DNA from: Lentzea cavernae
GTDB lineage: Bacteria; Actinomycetota; Actinomycetes; Mycobacteriales; Pseudonocardiaceae
Length of the DNA: 64,000 nucleotides
Assembly (NCBI RefSeq): GCF_014653695.1
Contig: NZ_BNAR01000007.1
Coordinates: 372,001-436,000 of the forward strand
Direction of reading: 5' to 3'
Shown here: positions 8,735 through 18,213 of the stretch, piece by piece
Layout of the letters: each line of letters starts with the position of its first letter
Position numbering within the stretch: the first letter of the stretch is position 1
The notes under the pieces: model-generated
What the model was told of the DNA's origin: nothing
The model's database searches: none
The model's input: the letters and a program-made list of their open reading frames with translations, nothing else
Made by a program: the position numbers and the translations under genes

Positions 8735-9286
8735 TCAACGCTGCCAGAGGAACGCGGCATTTCCGCAGGCCCGGCAGTGGAAGACGTAACCCAGGCCCCC
8801 GCCGCCGAAGTTGGCCGCGGTCGAGGAGTCGTGCCCCTCTTCGAGCTGGACCGTGAACGTCATGCGAGTGCTGCAGGACGGGCAAGCGGGCGTCTCGTCG
8901 TGTTGAAGCCAGTCGGGTTCGCCACCCAGCCGCCCGAGGACGGACTCCTCCTCCCGCTCTTCGGCGGGGCGAGGACGCAGGACGGTCACCGCGCCGAGCA
9001 GCGTCGCGCCCTCGGCGGGGACGACGGCTGCCGAGAGCGGATCGGTGAACAAAAGGGCACGGTTGGCGCCGGAGGCGGCGTCCCAGTAATCGCACATGCC
9101 AGGGTCGTTCTGGCACATGAACACCGCCACCGTCCCGAATTCGAGAGGCAGATGGGCGAGGAACTGCATGGCCCCACCGCACTCGCGGCACAGCGGCCAG
9201 GCGAAGCCGTCCGGGACCAGCGGGACTCCACCGGTGCGCAGAACGGGTGCGTCGGCTGCGGCTTCCCCGCCGTGGACCAGGAGCAT
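8735..9286 (-). CDS. DUF1963-like / zinc-ribbon protein
   Basis: A 183-residue soluble protein rich in cysteine pairs: WPLCRECGGAMQFL near the start, CPSCSTRMTF after the middle and FHCRACGNAAFL at the end. The middle contains MCQNDPGMCDYWD. The overall layout (WPLC..CG.PM.FLAQL.., FMCQ.DPGMC) is that of the YwqG/DUF1963-related proteins annotated widely in actinomycetes. It may bind zinc through two ribbons. Its function is not known. A GTG at 9292 would add two residues. It is followed on the same strand, upstream, by the APC permease gene 50 bp away. Confidence 0.65.
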   Translation of the reverse strand: MLLVHGGEAAADAPVLRTGGVPLVPDGFAWPLCRECGGAMQFLAHLPLEFGTVAVFMCQNDPGMCDYWDAASGANRALLFTDPLSAAVVPAEGATLLGAVTVLRPRPAEEREEESVLGRLGGEPDWLQHDETPACPSCSTRMTFTVQLEEGHDSSTAANFGGGGLGYVFHCRACGNAAFLWQR

Positions 9287-9338
9287 GGTCACAGCCTAGG
9301 CCGCTCGGCCCGGTCGGCTTCGCTGCTGTCCCAGGGCG

Positions 9339-11312
9339 CTACCCGACGTGCACGCGTGGCCGGCGGGCCGGGTCCGACTCGGCCGAGCGGATGATCTCGC
9401 GCACGACCGGGGGCGTGTCGCCGCGACCGAGGATCAGGTAGCGGAAGAGGTGTCCCAGCGGATTCCCCTCCGACCACTCGAAGTGCGCGTGCGGGATCAC
9501 GCCGGTGGAGTCGCGCAGCGCCAGCAGGATCGCCGCGATCGCGTTGGGCGCGGCGGGGGCCGAGGCGCGCAGCACGCGGTGGCCCTCGACCTCGACGCCG
9601 GACACGCACAGCACGTTGCTGAACGCCGACGGGTCGACGATGTCGATCTCCAGGAAGAGCACGTCCGCCGTGCCCGGCACCGGGTTGATGCCGCGCTGCT
9701 CGGTCTCCTTCTCGTCGTACTCCGCCTTGTCACCGGCCTGGCGGCGGTTCGCGATCAGCGTGATCCGGTCGTCGTAGGTGATCGTGTCGGTGATGAACTT
9801 CCGCGCGGTCTCGTCGAACTTGATGCTGTCGACCCGCAGCTCGGTCGTGCGGGAGATCCGCGACACCAGCGAGATCACCACGATGCCGATGATGAAGCCG
9901 AACGAGATCGTGATGCCGTCCGGCTTCTCGATGACGTTCTCCGCCAGCGCGTAGAGCAGCACCAGCGTCAGCAACGTGAACCCGATCCCCGCGCCGCGCT
10001 GTCCCTTGCGCCAGGCCGACACCGTCACCGCGAACGATCCGGAGACCATCATCGCGAGGATGCCCGTCGCGTAGGCGCCGGCCTGCGCGTTCACGTCGGC
10101 GTTGAAGATGATCGTGATGATGATGCAGATGACCGTGTAGACGATCACGACGGGACGGACGGCGCGTCCCCACTCCGGCGCCATGCCGTAGGAGGGCAGG
10201 TAGCGCGGCACGATGTTGATCAGACCGGCCATCGCCGAGGCACCGGCGAACCACAGGATCAGGATGCTGCTGATGTCGTAGACCGTGCCGAACGCCTCGC
10301 CTAGCAGTTCGTGCGCCAGGTACGCCAGCGCACGGCCGTTCGCCGGGCCGCCGGGGGCGAACTTGTCCTGCGGCACCAGCACCGTGGTGATGAACGACGT
10401 GGCGACCAGGTACACCGACATGATCAACGCGGCGGTCGTCAGCAGCTTGCGCGTGTTGCGCACCCGGCTCTCGAGGCGCTCCTGCGGCGTCTTGCCGGAG
10501 GCCGCGACCAGCGGCATCATGCTCACCCCCGTCTCGAAGCCGGACAGGCCGAGCACCAGCAGCGGGAAGGCCAGGACCGCCGGTCCGACGACACCGAGGA
10601 AGCCGTCGCCGTGCGCGCCCAGCGCCGCCACCCAGCGGTCGAGGGCGTCCGGCGTCGCGAAGACGTCCACGAGCCCCACCACGGCCACCACGGCGTTCAG
10701 GGCGAGGAACACCGCCACCAACGGGATCGCGACGCCCACGGCCTCGCTGAAGCCCATCAGGAACACCCCGCCGAGGATCAGCAGCAGCACGATCGTCAGC
10801 CAGAGCTCGGTGCCGTGCAACGCCTCCGGCACGTACGGGTTCTCCAGCGCGTGCACCGAGGCGTCGGCCGCGGACAGCGTGATCGTGATGATCCACGACG
10901 TCGCCACGAACCCCAGCAGCACCAGCACGAAGATCTTGCCGCGCCAGAACGGCAGCAGGTTCTCCAGCATCGCCACGGACCCCTGGCCGTTCGGGCTCTC
11001 CCGCGCCACCCGCCGGTACATCGGCAACATGCCGAGCAGCGTCAGGGCCACGATGAGCAACGTCGCCAGCGGGGACAGCGCGCCGGCGGCGAGAGCGGCG
11101 ATGCCGGGAAGGTAGGACAGGGTGGAGAAGTAGTCGACGCCGGTGAGCGTCATGACCTTCCACCACGGGTGCGGCTCGGCGTGCGACTCGTGGCTCTCCG
11201 GCCCGGTCGGCGCCACGCGGTCCGCGAGCAGCCACCTGCCCAGCGGCCCGCCGGGCGGTGCCGGCCTCTCCGGGCTCGGGACCTCGGCGGGGACGGCGTA
11301 CTCCGTGCTCAT
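9339..11312 (-). CDS. APC superfamily amino acid/cation permease
   Basis: A 657-residue transporter with about 12 membrane helices (residues 50-500) and a roughly 150-residue cytoplasmic C-terminal domain. The first helix region reads TLTGVDYFSTLSYLPGIAA, the unwound helix-1 element of LeuT-fold APC proteins. Later come SGFETGVSMMPLVA and WFAGASAMAGLINIVPRYLP. The long soluble tail (IKFDETARKFITDTI ... GVIPHAHFEW) recalls the KUP/KimA potassium transporters rather than ordinary amino acid permeases, so K+ is a possible substrate. ATG 11312 (MSTEYAVP) is preferred over ATG 11324. No metabolic genes adjoin it. Confidence 0.75.
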   Translation of the reverse strand: MSTEYAVPAEVPSPERPAPPGGPLGRWLLADRVAPTGPESHESHAEPHPWWKVMTLTGVDYFSTLSYLPGIAALAAGALSPLATLLIVALTLLGMLPMYRRVARESPNGQGSVAMLENLLPFWRGKIFVLVLLGFVATSWIITITLSAADASVHALENPYVPEALHGTELWLTIVLLLILGGVFLMGFSEAVGVAIPLVAVFLALNAVVAVVGLVDVFATPDALDRWVAALGAHGDGFLGVVGPAVLAFPLLVLGLSGFETGVSMMPLVAASGKTPQERLESRVRNTRKLLTTAALIMSVYLVATSFITTVLVPQDKFAPGGPANGRALAYLAHELLGEAFGTVYDISSILILWFAGASAMAGLINIVPRYLPSYGMAPEWGRAVRPVVIVYTVICIIITIIFNADVNAQAGAYATGILAMMVSGSFAVTVSAWRKGQRGAGIGFTLLTLVLLYALAENVIEKPDGITISFGFIIGIVVISLVSRISRTTELRVDSIKFDETARKFITDTITYDDRITLIANRRQAGDKAEYDEKETEQRGINPVPGTADVLFLEIDIVDPSAFSNVLCVSGVEVEGHRVLRASAPAAPNAIAAILLALRDSTGVIPHAHFEWSEGNPLGHLFRYLILGRGDTPPVVREIIRSAESDPARRPRVHVG

Positions 11313-11339
11313 GGCGCAGAGCATGCCACCGTCAGATCA

Positions 11340-13469
11340 TCAAGGTCGGAAGTCCGCCGGGAAACCCGCTTCCTGAATGGACAATCCGGACGGACGCAAC
11401 ATTCCGATGCTGCCCTGGGTGTGCAGGTCGAGGAACATGTCCACAACGTCCGGATCGAACTGTTCGCCCCGGCCTGACCAGAGTTCGCGCCTGGCACGGT
11501 TTTCGTCCAGTGCTGTCTGGTGTGGACGGTTCGACCGCATCGCCGCCCACGCCACGCAGACGGACAGGATCCGCGCCTCGGCACGGATGTCCGCGCCGCG
11601 CAGCCCCTCCGGGTAGCCGGTGCCGTCGTACCGCTCGTGCTGCTGCTTGATCACGTGCGCCACGCCCGCGAAGCCCGGCACCATCCGCGCGAGCCGGTAG
11701 CCGAAGTCGGGGTGCTGGCGCAGCAGCCGCCACTCCTCCTCCGACAGCGTGCCGGGTTTGGTCAGCACGACCTCGGGGATGATGACCTTGCCGATGTCGT
11801 GCAGCCGGCCGGCGAGCTGGGTGATCCTGATCGTGGGCGCGTCGAGCCCGAACTCCGCCGCCGCCACACCGGCCCAGCGCGACACCGAACGGCTGTGGTC
11901 GTAGCGGTGCAGCCACCCGTCCACCCTGTCGGCGACCTGGCAGAGGAACTCCGCCATCGCGCCGTCGGTGTCCGGGTCGACCGCGGGCAGCGGCTCGGGG
12001 CCGACCGCGATCCTGTTGCGCCCCGCCGCCTTGGCCGCGTACAGCGCGCGGTCCGCGATGACGACGACCTCGTCGGGGCCGTCGCCGTGGGTCGGGAAGC
12101 TCGCCGAGCCGACCGACACCGTGACGGACAACGGGATGTCGTCGTTGCCCGCGTTGACCGGGATCGGCTTCTCCGCCACGCGTTCGCGCAGCCGGTTCGC
12201 GATCACCGACAGCCTGCTGGGACCGGCGTCCGGGACGAGCAGCGCGAACTCCTCGCCGCCGTACCGGGCGAGCACCTCGCCGGCCCGCGACGCCGCGCGC
12301 AGCCGTGCCGCGACCTCCATCAGCACGTCGTCGCCAGCGGGGTGGCCGTAGTTGTCGTTGATCGACTTGAAGCGGTCGACGTCGATGATGAACACCGCGA
12401 CGAACCCGTCGTTGCGCCGGGCGCGCGAGATCTCCAGCGGCAGCTGGGCCTCGAAGAACCTGCGGGTGTGCAGGCCGGTGAGGCTGTCGGTGATCGCGAG
12501 CTTGCGCTGGTCCGCGACGAGACCCGCGAGCCTCGCGATGATCAGCAACGACAGCAGCCCGCTGCCGGCGGCGATCACCAGGACGTCCTGCGACGACTGG
12601 CCGACGTCGTGCACCAGCATCAGCACCGGCGCGGCGAGGGCGGCCGAGCACAGCGCGACGATCCGGCCGCGGCTCAGGCCGACGTCCTTGACGTGCGCGC
12701 GGTCGACCAGGCGCGCCATCGTCGGGTGCAGCGCCGCCGCGCCGATGCACAGGTTCGCCGACAACCAGATGGCGTCGAGGAAGTTGCCCGCGTGGTAGGT
12801 GCCGTCGAGGCGTTGCAGCACGTAGATCGTGTCCGCCGTCAGGATGCCCAGCAGGTTGCACGTCAGCAGGACGAACGCGCGCGGGCGCGGGCCCGCCCCG
12901 AAGATCAGCCGCAGCGCCACCACGAACAGCGCCAGGTCCATCATCGGGAAGCCGAGCGACGCGATCTTCACCAGGACCGGTGACGTGAGCCGCGCCTGCG
13001 GGCCGATGACGTAGAGCCAGGACGCCATGCCGGCCACGACCGCGAGCACCGCGGCGTCGAGCAGGCTCGGCAGGTCGAGGCCCGGTGTGCGCCTGCGGAT
13101 CAGCAGGATCACGCCCGCGACCATCAACGGGTAATGACCGAGGTAGAAGATGTCCGCGTAGGACGGGTAAACCGTGTGCTCGAAGATGTAGTGCGATGCG
13201 TAGAACGTCAGGTCCGCGATCGCGTAAACGACCTGACTGAGTGCGAGGAACACCCATGGCCGCCTCCATTGGGGGCGGTTGCGCTTGACACCGGCGAATG
13301 TCGCGATCGCCGCCGACGCGCTGATGGTGCAGTAGAGCACCACGCGTACCGTTTGCCCCGTCGTTCCCGCGGGACTGACCGGAATCAGGTAGTAGACGCC
13401 CAGCAGCAGGTGACCCGCCACCAGGTACATCCACCACGCTCCGGTGCTGCCGGCACGGAAGACGGTCAC
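11340..13469 (-). CDS. Membrane GGDEF / HD-GYP-like cyclic-di-GMP protein
   Basis: A 709-residue protein. Residues 1-320 contain about nine to ten membrane helices. A GGDEF domain follows, with RYGGEEFALL (active-site GGEEF) and substrate-binding residues DVDRFKSINDNYGH, so it should make c-di-GMP. The last 200 residues are an HD-GYP domain with HDIGK and YDGTGYPEGLRG. The usual HHE is QHE and the later DxYDAL metal motif is lost (SVCVAWAAM), so phosphodiesterase activity is doubtful. Such fusions control development in actinomycetes. It stands opposite the second AfsR-like gene, sharing a 366-bp divergent intergenic region. Confidence 0.88.
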   Translation of the reverse strand: MTVFRAGSTGAWWMYLVAGHLLLGVYYLIPVSPAGTTGQTVRVVLYCTISASAAIATFAGVKRNRPQWRRPWVFLALSQVVYAIADLTFYASHYIFEHTVYPSYADIFYLGHYPLMVAGVILLIRRRTPGLDLPSLLDAAVLAVVAGMASWLYVIGPQARLTSPVLVKIASLGFPMMDLALFVVALRLIFGAGPRPRAFVLLTCNLLGILTADTIYVLQRLDGTYHAGNFLDAIWLSANLCIGAAALHPTMARLVDRAHVKDVGLSRGRIVALCSAALAAPVLMLVHDVGQSSQDVLVIAAGSGLLSLLIIARLAGLVADQRKLAITDSLTGLHTRRFFEAQLPLEISRARRNDGFVAVFIIDVDRFKSINDNYGHPAGDDVLMEVAARLRAASRAGEVLARYGGEEFALLVPDAGPSRLSVIANRLRERVAEKPIPVNAGNDDIPLSVTVSVGSASFPTHGDGPDEVVVIADRALYAAKAAGRNRIAVGPEPLPAVDPDTDGAMAEFLCQVADRVDGWLHRYDHSRSVSRWAGVAAAEFGLDAPTIRITQLAGRLHDIGKVIIPEVVLTKPGTLSEEEWRLLRQHPDFGYRLARMVPGFAGVAHVIKQQHERYDGTGYPEGLRGADIRAEARILSVCVAWAAMRSNRPHQTALDENRARRELWSGRGEQFDPDVVDMFLDLHTQGSIGMLRPSGLSIQEAGFPADFRP

Positions 13470-13835
13470 ACGAGACCCCTCGTTCTACGACATTGGTCGA
13501 GCCAGGTGATGATGCCCGACTTGGGATGATCGCGGCACCGTCGTTACTCCAATGAGGTGACCCACCATTACTGACGTTACCGCAAATCCCGGTTCTGTTT
13601 TCCACCGCTGCGGCGGCGTTGATCTCGAGTGTCGCCGATCCGTCCCCGCGGTGCTCCCCGAACGATTTTGGCACGACTTTTCGCTGCTCGAAGGTGATTC
13701 GCGCACCTTGTGTGCTGGATAATTCCCGACCCACCGGTCGGTAAGCGGCTTCCGTGCGACCTTCGTCGTTGACAGTTGCTCGATCACAACTTGTCGGCGA
13801 GGTCCCCGCGGTGATCAACGGACTATCGTGAGGCC
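13470..13835. other. Divergent intergenic region between GGDEF and AfsR-like genes
   Basis: This 366-bp region lies between two divergent starts and is noticeably less GC-rich than its surroundings, as expected for promoters on both sides. I find no convincing small gene, hairpin or dyad repeat in it. Confidence 0.5.
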
Positions 13836-16508
13836 GTGGACGGCGTTCGGTTCGGGGTGCTGGGGCCGCTGCTCGTCACGCACGAGGGGCGGGCCGTGCA
13901 CGTTCCCGCAGGCCAGCCTCGCCAGGTGCTCGTGCTGCTGCTCCTGCACGCCGGTCAGACCGTCGGCGTCGACCACCTCATGTCGATCCTGTGGGACGGC
14001 GACCCGCCCGCGAGCGCGCGCAAGGCCGTGCAGGTGCACGTGTCGCAGCTCAGGAGGGCTCTGAAGGGCCTTCCCGGGGTGTCGCTGGAGTGGTCGGGGC
14101 ACGGCTACCGGCTCGACGTCCCCGACCGCTCGCTCGACCTGCGGCTCTTCCGCGAGGCGCAGGACCCCGACGAGGCGCTCGGGCACTGGCGCGGACCGGC
14201 GCTCGCCGAGCTGACGGCGAACACCCGGCTCGCGGACCAGCTGGAGGAGGAACGCCTCGGCGCGGTCGAGAGACGTGCCGGCAAGGCGGTCGGGGACGGC
14301 CGGCACCACGAGGTCGTCGGCGAGCTGACCGCCCTCGTCGCGGAACACCCGACCAGGGAACGGCTGCGGGGCGCGCTGATGGTCGCGCTGCACCGCGGCG
14401 GGCGGCAGGCCGACGCGCTCAGGACGTACGACGAGGGCCGCCGGCTGCTGGCGGAGGAGCTCGGGCTCGACCCCGGCCAGGAGCTGCGGGACCTGCACGC
14501 CGCGATCCTGAGGGGCCACGTCCCCGCCGTGCCGCGCGAACTGCCCGCCACGCCCGACCCGTTCGTCGGGCGCCGTGCGGAGATCGCGCTGATCACGGCC
14601 TCGTCCGACACCGTGGTCGCCGTGCACGGGCCGGGCGGGCAGGGCAAGAGCGCGCTCGCCACCGCGGCCGCGCACGAGATGGCCGAACGCTTCCCGGACG
14701 GACAGCTGTACGTGGACCTGCACGGCGCCACTCCGGGCCGTTCGCCGCTGTCCCCCGCCGAGGTGGTCCGGCGGTTCCTGCGCGCGCTCGGCACGCCTCC
14801 CCTGGCCGTTCCCGCCGACGACTCCGAGGCCGCCGCGCTCTACCGGTCGACGCTGGCCCGGCGGAAGGTGCTGGTGCTGCTGGACAACGCGGTGGACGCG
14901 GCGCAGGTCGGCCCGCTGCTGCCCGGCGAGCCGGGTTCGGCCGTGCTGATCACCAGCCGCCGGATGCTCGCGACGCTCAGCGCCCGGCACGTGCGGCTCG
15001 ACCCGTTGCCCGAGGACGACGCGCTGCGGTTGCTGGGCGACGACGGCGACGCGGCCCGCCAGGTCGCCCGCGCCTGCGACCACCTTCCGCTGGCGCTGAC
15101 GATCGCGGCCGCACGGCTGCGGTCGCGGCCGGACTGGACGACGGCGACGCTGGCGAAGCGGCTCGCGGACCGGCGTCACCGGCTGGACGAGCTCGACTTC
15201 GACGACCTCGGTGTCCGGTCGAGCTTCCAGCTGGGCCTCGAAGGACTCGGGGCCGCCTCGACCAGGGCGTTCACGTTGTTGTGCTGCCTCAACGTTCCGA
15301 CCGTCGGCGAGCCCGTGGTGCGGGCGCTGCTCGGGCAGGCCGACGTGGACCGCGCGCTGGACCCGTTGGTGGACGCCAAGCTCGTGGAGCCGTGCGGCCC
15401 GGAGCGGTACCGGGTGCACGACCTGCTGCGGTTGTTCGGCGCCGAGCAGGTGGACGACGAGAGGCAGGAGGCGCTCGGCCGTGCTCTCGCGCACTACCGC
15501 TCGACGCTCTCCGCGGCCTTGAAGAAGCTGAGGCCGCACGCTTATGGCGCGCTCACCTACTCCGCGGCCGGACAGGCGGTCGACGAACCGCTGCGGTGGC
15601 TGACCGACGAGGCCGAGAACCTGCTGGCGGCAGCGCGTTCCACCGTGGCCGACCCGGCGCTGGCCGAGCACGGGCTGGCCATCGCGCACATGCTCTACCC
15701 GCACCTGTTCAAACAGGACAGGGTCGCGGACCTGGTCGAGCTGGGGCAGATCGCGGACCAGGCCGCGCGCACCGCCGGCACCTCGGCCGCGGTGCAGACC
15801 GCGCTCCTGGTGCGGTCGGCGGCGAACCGCCGGATCGGTTCGTTCGAGACGGCCCGCGCCCAGTTGGAAGAAGTGCTGGAAGCACGCGCCGACGACCCGT
15901 TCGGGCAGGGGCGTGCGCTCGCCGGCATCGGGACGATCCAGCGCGAGCTCGGCGAGCTGGAGCAGGCCGCGTCCACCCTGGAGCGCGCGATCGAGCTCAC
16001 CTCGGAGCACGGACCCGCTGGTGCGCAACGGGTTCCGTTGTCCGCGCTGGCTCAGGTGCACCAGGTCGCCGGGCGGTACGAGGAAGCGCTCAGCGCCGCC
16101 TCGGAGAGTCTCGCGCTCGCGCGTGAGCACGCGGACGAGGCCGGAACCGCGTACGCGCTGGCTTCGCGGGGACAGGCGTTGTTCAAGCTCGGACGGCTGG
16201 ACGAGGCCGAAACCGCGCTGAGCGAGTGCATCGCGCTGTGCCGGGCGACGGGCGAGCACAACGACGAGTGGCAGGCGTTGCTGTGCCGCGCGGAAGTGTT
16301 GCTGGCTCTGGGAAAAGTATCACCGGCCACAAAGGACGCGGAGCGTTGCCTGGAGATCACCAGCGCTCGCGGCGACCGCTACGGAGAGGGTGTCGCGCAC
16401 CTCGTGCTCGCCAGGGCAGGCCTGGAAACGCACGCGGACCGGGCGGCCGATCTGCTCGGCACACCCGGTCTGCGCAGGGACGACCTGTTGGAGAGTCTGA
16501 TCGGCTAG
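13836..16508 (+). CDS. AfsR/SARP-type regulator (BTAD, NB-ARC, TPR)
   Basis: An 890-residue STAND regulator with the same plan as the one at 2.2 kb but clearly different in sequence. It begins with an OmpR-like winged helix (MDGVRFGVLGPLLVTHEG, with a GTG start), then BTAD to about residue 240. The NB-ARC has Walker A HGPGGQGKSALA near residue 264, Walker B VLVLLDNAVDA and sensor LITSRRML. Several TPR units follow (for example GRYEEALSAASESLALARE). These activators are often linked to secondary metabolism, but no such cluster is adjacent. The gene converges on the M23 peptidase gene, with their stop codons only 1 bp apart. Confidence 0.88.
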   Translation: MDGVRFGVLGPLLVTHEGRAVHVPAGQPRQVLVLLLLHAGQTVGVDHLMSILWDGDPPASARKAVQVHVSQLRRALKGLPGVSLEWSGHGYRLDVPDRSLDLRLFREAQDPDEALGHWRGPALAELTANTRLADQLEEERLGAVERRAGKAVGDGRHHEVVGELTALVAEHPTRERLRGALMVALHRGGRQADALRTYDEGRRLLAEELGLDPGQELRDLHAAILRGHVPAVPRELPATPDPFVGRRAEIALITASSDTVVAVHGPGGQGKSALATAAAHEMAERFPDGQLYVDLHGATPGRSPLSPAEVVRRFLRALGTPPLAVPADDSEAAALYRSTLARRKVLVLLDNAVDAAQVGPLLPGEPGSAVLITSRRMLATLSARHVRLDPLPEDDALRLLGDDGDAARQVARACDHLPLALTIAAARLRSRPDWTTATLAKRLADRRHRLDELDFDDLGVRSSFQLGLEGLGAASTRAFTLLCCLNVPTVGEPVVRALLGQADVDRALDPLVDAKLVEPCGPERYRVHDLLRLFGAEQVDDERQEALGRALAHYRSTLSAALKKLRPHAYGALTYSAAGQAVDEPLRWLTDEAENLLAAARSTVADPALAEHGLAIAHMLYPHLFKQDRVADLVELGQIADQAARTAGTSAAVQTALLVRSAANRRIGSFETARAQLEEVLEARADDPFGQGRALAGIGTIQRELGELEQAASTLERAIELTSEHGPAGAQRVPLSALAQVHQVAGRYEEALSAASESLALAREHADEAGTAYALASRGQALFKLGRLDEAETALSECIALCRATGEHNDEWQALLCRAEVLLALGKVSPATKDAERCLEITSARGDRYGEGVAHLVLARAGLETHADRAADLLGTPGLRRDDLLESLIG

Positions 16509-16509
16509 C

Positions 16510-17364
16510 TCAGCCGCAGTGCTCGAAACCACTGGTGTAGCTGGAGGAACCGACCACGCCGCCCCACTTGACGCACTTGCCGGGCGCCTTCTTCTTCACC
16601 GGACCGGCGTAGTAGCCGTACTCGTCGCGGTCGGTCGTGCGGGCCTCGCCCTGGACCTCGAGGAACGCGCCGACGTCCGACGCCGTGCCGATCTTGGTGG
16701 TCTTGATCGCGACGACGCAGTTGTAGCCGTTGGACGCGTTGTACAGCAGGGAGACGCGGGCACCGGTGACGTTGGCGCCGTCGATCACCTTGTAGCCGTC
16801 ACCACAGGCCTCTTCCGGCGTGTACGGGTTGGTGGTGCCACCGCCGCCGCACTTGTTGTTCGACTTGTAGTTCTTGGTGCCGTAGTACAGGATCGTCGTC
16901 CCGGAGAACTTGATCTTCTGCGGCGACCCGTTCAGCAGCTGCTCGAAGTGCAGGTGTGCGCCGGTCGAACCGCCGGTGTTGCCGACGTTGCCGATGGTCT
17001 GGCCCTGCGAGACGCTCTGGCCGACCGACACCTTCTGCGCGGAGAGGTGGGCGTAGCGCGTGGTCCAGCCGCTGCCGTGGTTGATCTCGATCCACCGGCC
17101 GTAGCTCGTGCTGCCCTCGTTGCGGACCTTGCTGACCGTGCCGGACGCGGACGCCACGACGGCGTCACCCTCGTCCGCGCCGCGGTTCAGGTCGATCGCG
17201 AGCTGCGGGCTGTGGTTGGTCCTGGTCTGCCCCGACCACGTCTGCCCACACGGGAAAGGCAGCTCGAAGTTGGTGGCGGCGCTGGCCTGCGGGCCACCGA
17301 GCACCAGCACTCCCAGCCCGATCGCCAGGCCGGCGACCCCCGAGATCATCCTCTTGACGTCCAT
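16510..17364 (-). CDS. Secreted M23 metallopeptidase with SapA-like C-terminal domain
   Basis: A 284-residue secreted protein with a signal peptide ending near PQASA. The M23 (LytM/lysostaphin) domain at about residues 35-165 has the zinc ligands in NHSPQLAIDLNRG and GAHLHFEQ, and would cut peptidoglycan peptides. The last 110 residues (EEACGDGYKVIDGA ... CVKWGG ... GFEHCG) resemble the small spore-associated protein A type domain of actinomycetes, an unusual attachment. ATG 17364 has GAGGGG 7 nt upstream; ATG 17370 is too near it. It lies directly behind a broken NlpC/P60 gene and two secreted DUF2690-type genes on the same strand, forming a cell-wall/secreted group. Confidence 0.82.
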   Translation of the reverse strand: MDVKRMISGVAGLAIGLGVLVLGGPQASAATNFELPFPCGQTWSGQTRTNHSPQLAIDLNRGADEGDAVVASASGTVSKVRNEGSTSYGRWIEINHGSGWTTRYAHLSAQKVSVGQSVSQGQTIGNVGNTGGSTGAHLHFEQLLNGSPQKIKFSGTTILYYGTKNYKSNNKCGGGGTTNPYTPEEACGDGYKVIDGANVTGARVSLLYNASNGYNCVVAIKTTKIGTASDVGAFLEVQGEARTTDRDEYGYYAGPVKKKAPGKCVKWGGVVGSSSYTSGFEHCG

Positions 17365-17377
17365 GCTCATCCCCTCG

Positions 17378-17705
17378 TCATCCGAAGATCCGGCGGACCT
17401 TCGTGTGCGGAGTGCCGTGTCTGCCGAGCTCGCTGGTCCTGATGCTGCTGCCGTCGCGTGGCGGCGGGGCTTCCAGGATCTTGTCGTCGCCCGAACAGAG
17501 GGCGACGTGCGTGGTGGGGGTCGTTGTCCGGGTGGTGGTGCACGCCGTAGGACGCGTCACCCTTGCCACCGGCTCCCCAGAGGTAGGGATAACTCTTACC
17601 AGTTTGGGACTTCGCGGTGAACGCGCGGGCCTGAGCCGTGCCGGCGCCCGTGAGGGGCGCCGGCACGACCAGGGCTGTGACCGCCGTGAGAACGGTCTGG
17701 TTCAC
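17378..17705 (-). pseudogene. NlpC/P60 endopeptidase remnant (frameshift and lost active site)
   Basis: Reading leftwards from a GTG at 17705, the frame gives a signal peptide (VNQTVLTAVTALVVPAPLTG) and then KSYPYLWGAGGKG, which matches the start of an NlpC/P60 catalytic domain (PYxWGGxGPxxFDCSG). The part with the catalytic Cys is missing. After a shift to the next frame around 17545 the sequence continues as THVALCSGDDKILEAPP, SIRTSELGRHG and KVRRIF, a clear NlpC/P60 C-terminal half (HVxxxxGxGxxxxAP). The gene is therefore decayed by an internal deletion plus frameshift. It ends 13 bp before the M23 start, with the DUF2690-like gene 2 bp upstream. Confidence 0.72.
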
Positions 17706-17707
17706 GA

Positions 17708-18139
17708 TCAGCAGCGGATGCTGGTGCGGGCGGTCGGGGTGTTGCCGCTCCACTTGATGTTGCCGACGGCGTGGGTGCACACGCTCAGGGTGTTCGTGCC
17801 CGACGACCAGTTGTCGGCCTTCTTGCCGTGGCACTGCAGGCCCTCGAGCGAGTAGGGCGCGCTGGAGCCGGTGGCGACCGAGACGCAGACCTCCCAGTTG
17901 GAGTGCGAGGAGCGGAAGCCCTCCCACACGTAGGTGTAGGCCCAGTTCTTGTTGCAGCCCTTGAACTGCTTGACCGAACCGATGGTGGTGCCGCCGCTCG
18001 TGATGTACGCGGTGGAACCGATCTGCGTCACGGGGCCGCAGCCCGGCGCCGACTCGGCCTGCGCGGGCGCGCTGAGCCCGAGCATCGCGCCGCCCACGAT
18101 CACGGCCGCACCGAGCGCGCTGGCGATCTTGCTGAACAT
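17708..18139 (-). CDS. Small secreted DUF2690-like protein
   Basis: A 143-residue secreted protein: MFSKIASALGAAVIVGGAML signal peptide, cleavage after APAQA, mature part with six Cys. The pattern GGTTIGSVKQFKGCNKNWAYTYV, and the ending ARTSIRC, parallel the DUF2690 protein encoded just upstream (GGTAELRWSPGCRTNWVRV ... ARLASSAC), so the two look like diverged paralogues. The mature function is unknown; the family is common in actinomycetes as small extracellular proteins. A GGGAGA Shine-Dalgarno precedes the ATG. The NlpC/P60 remnant begins 2 bp after its stop. Confidence 0.7.
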   Translation of the reverse strand: MFSKIASALGAAVIVGGAMLGLSAPAQAESAPGCGPVTQIGSTAYITSGGTTIGSVKQFKGCNKNWAYTYVWEGFRSSHSNWEVCVSVATGSSAPYSLEGLQCHGKKADNWSSGTNTLSVCTHAVGNIKWSGNTPTARTSIRC

Positions 18140-18213
18140 GCTTCTCCCTCAATGGTTCTACAACGTGCTGCAGGTCGGTCAGTCGGTGATGTAGCCGGTC
18201 ACGGCGCGCCCCC

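Noticed and set aside
2208..16508. A secondary-metabolite cluster implied by two AfsR/SARP regulators.
   Set aside because: No biosynthetic enzymes lie between or beside them; both look like free-standing regulators.
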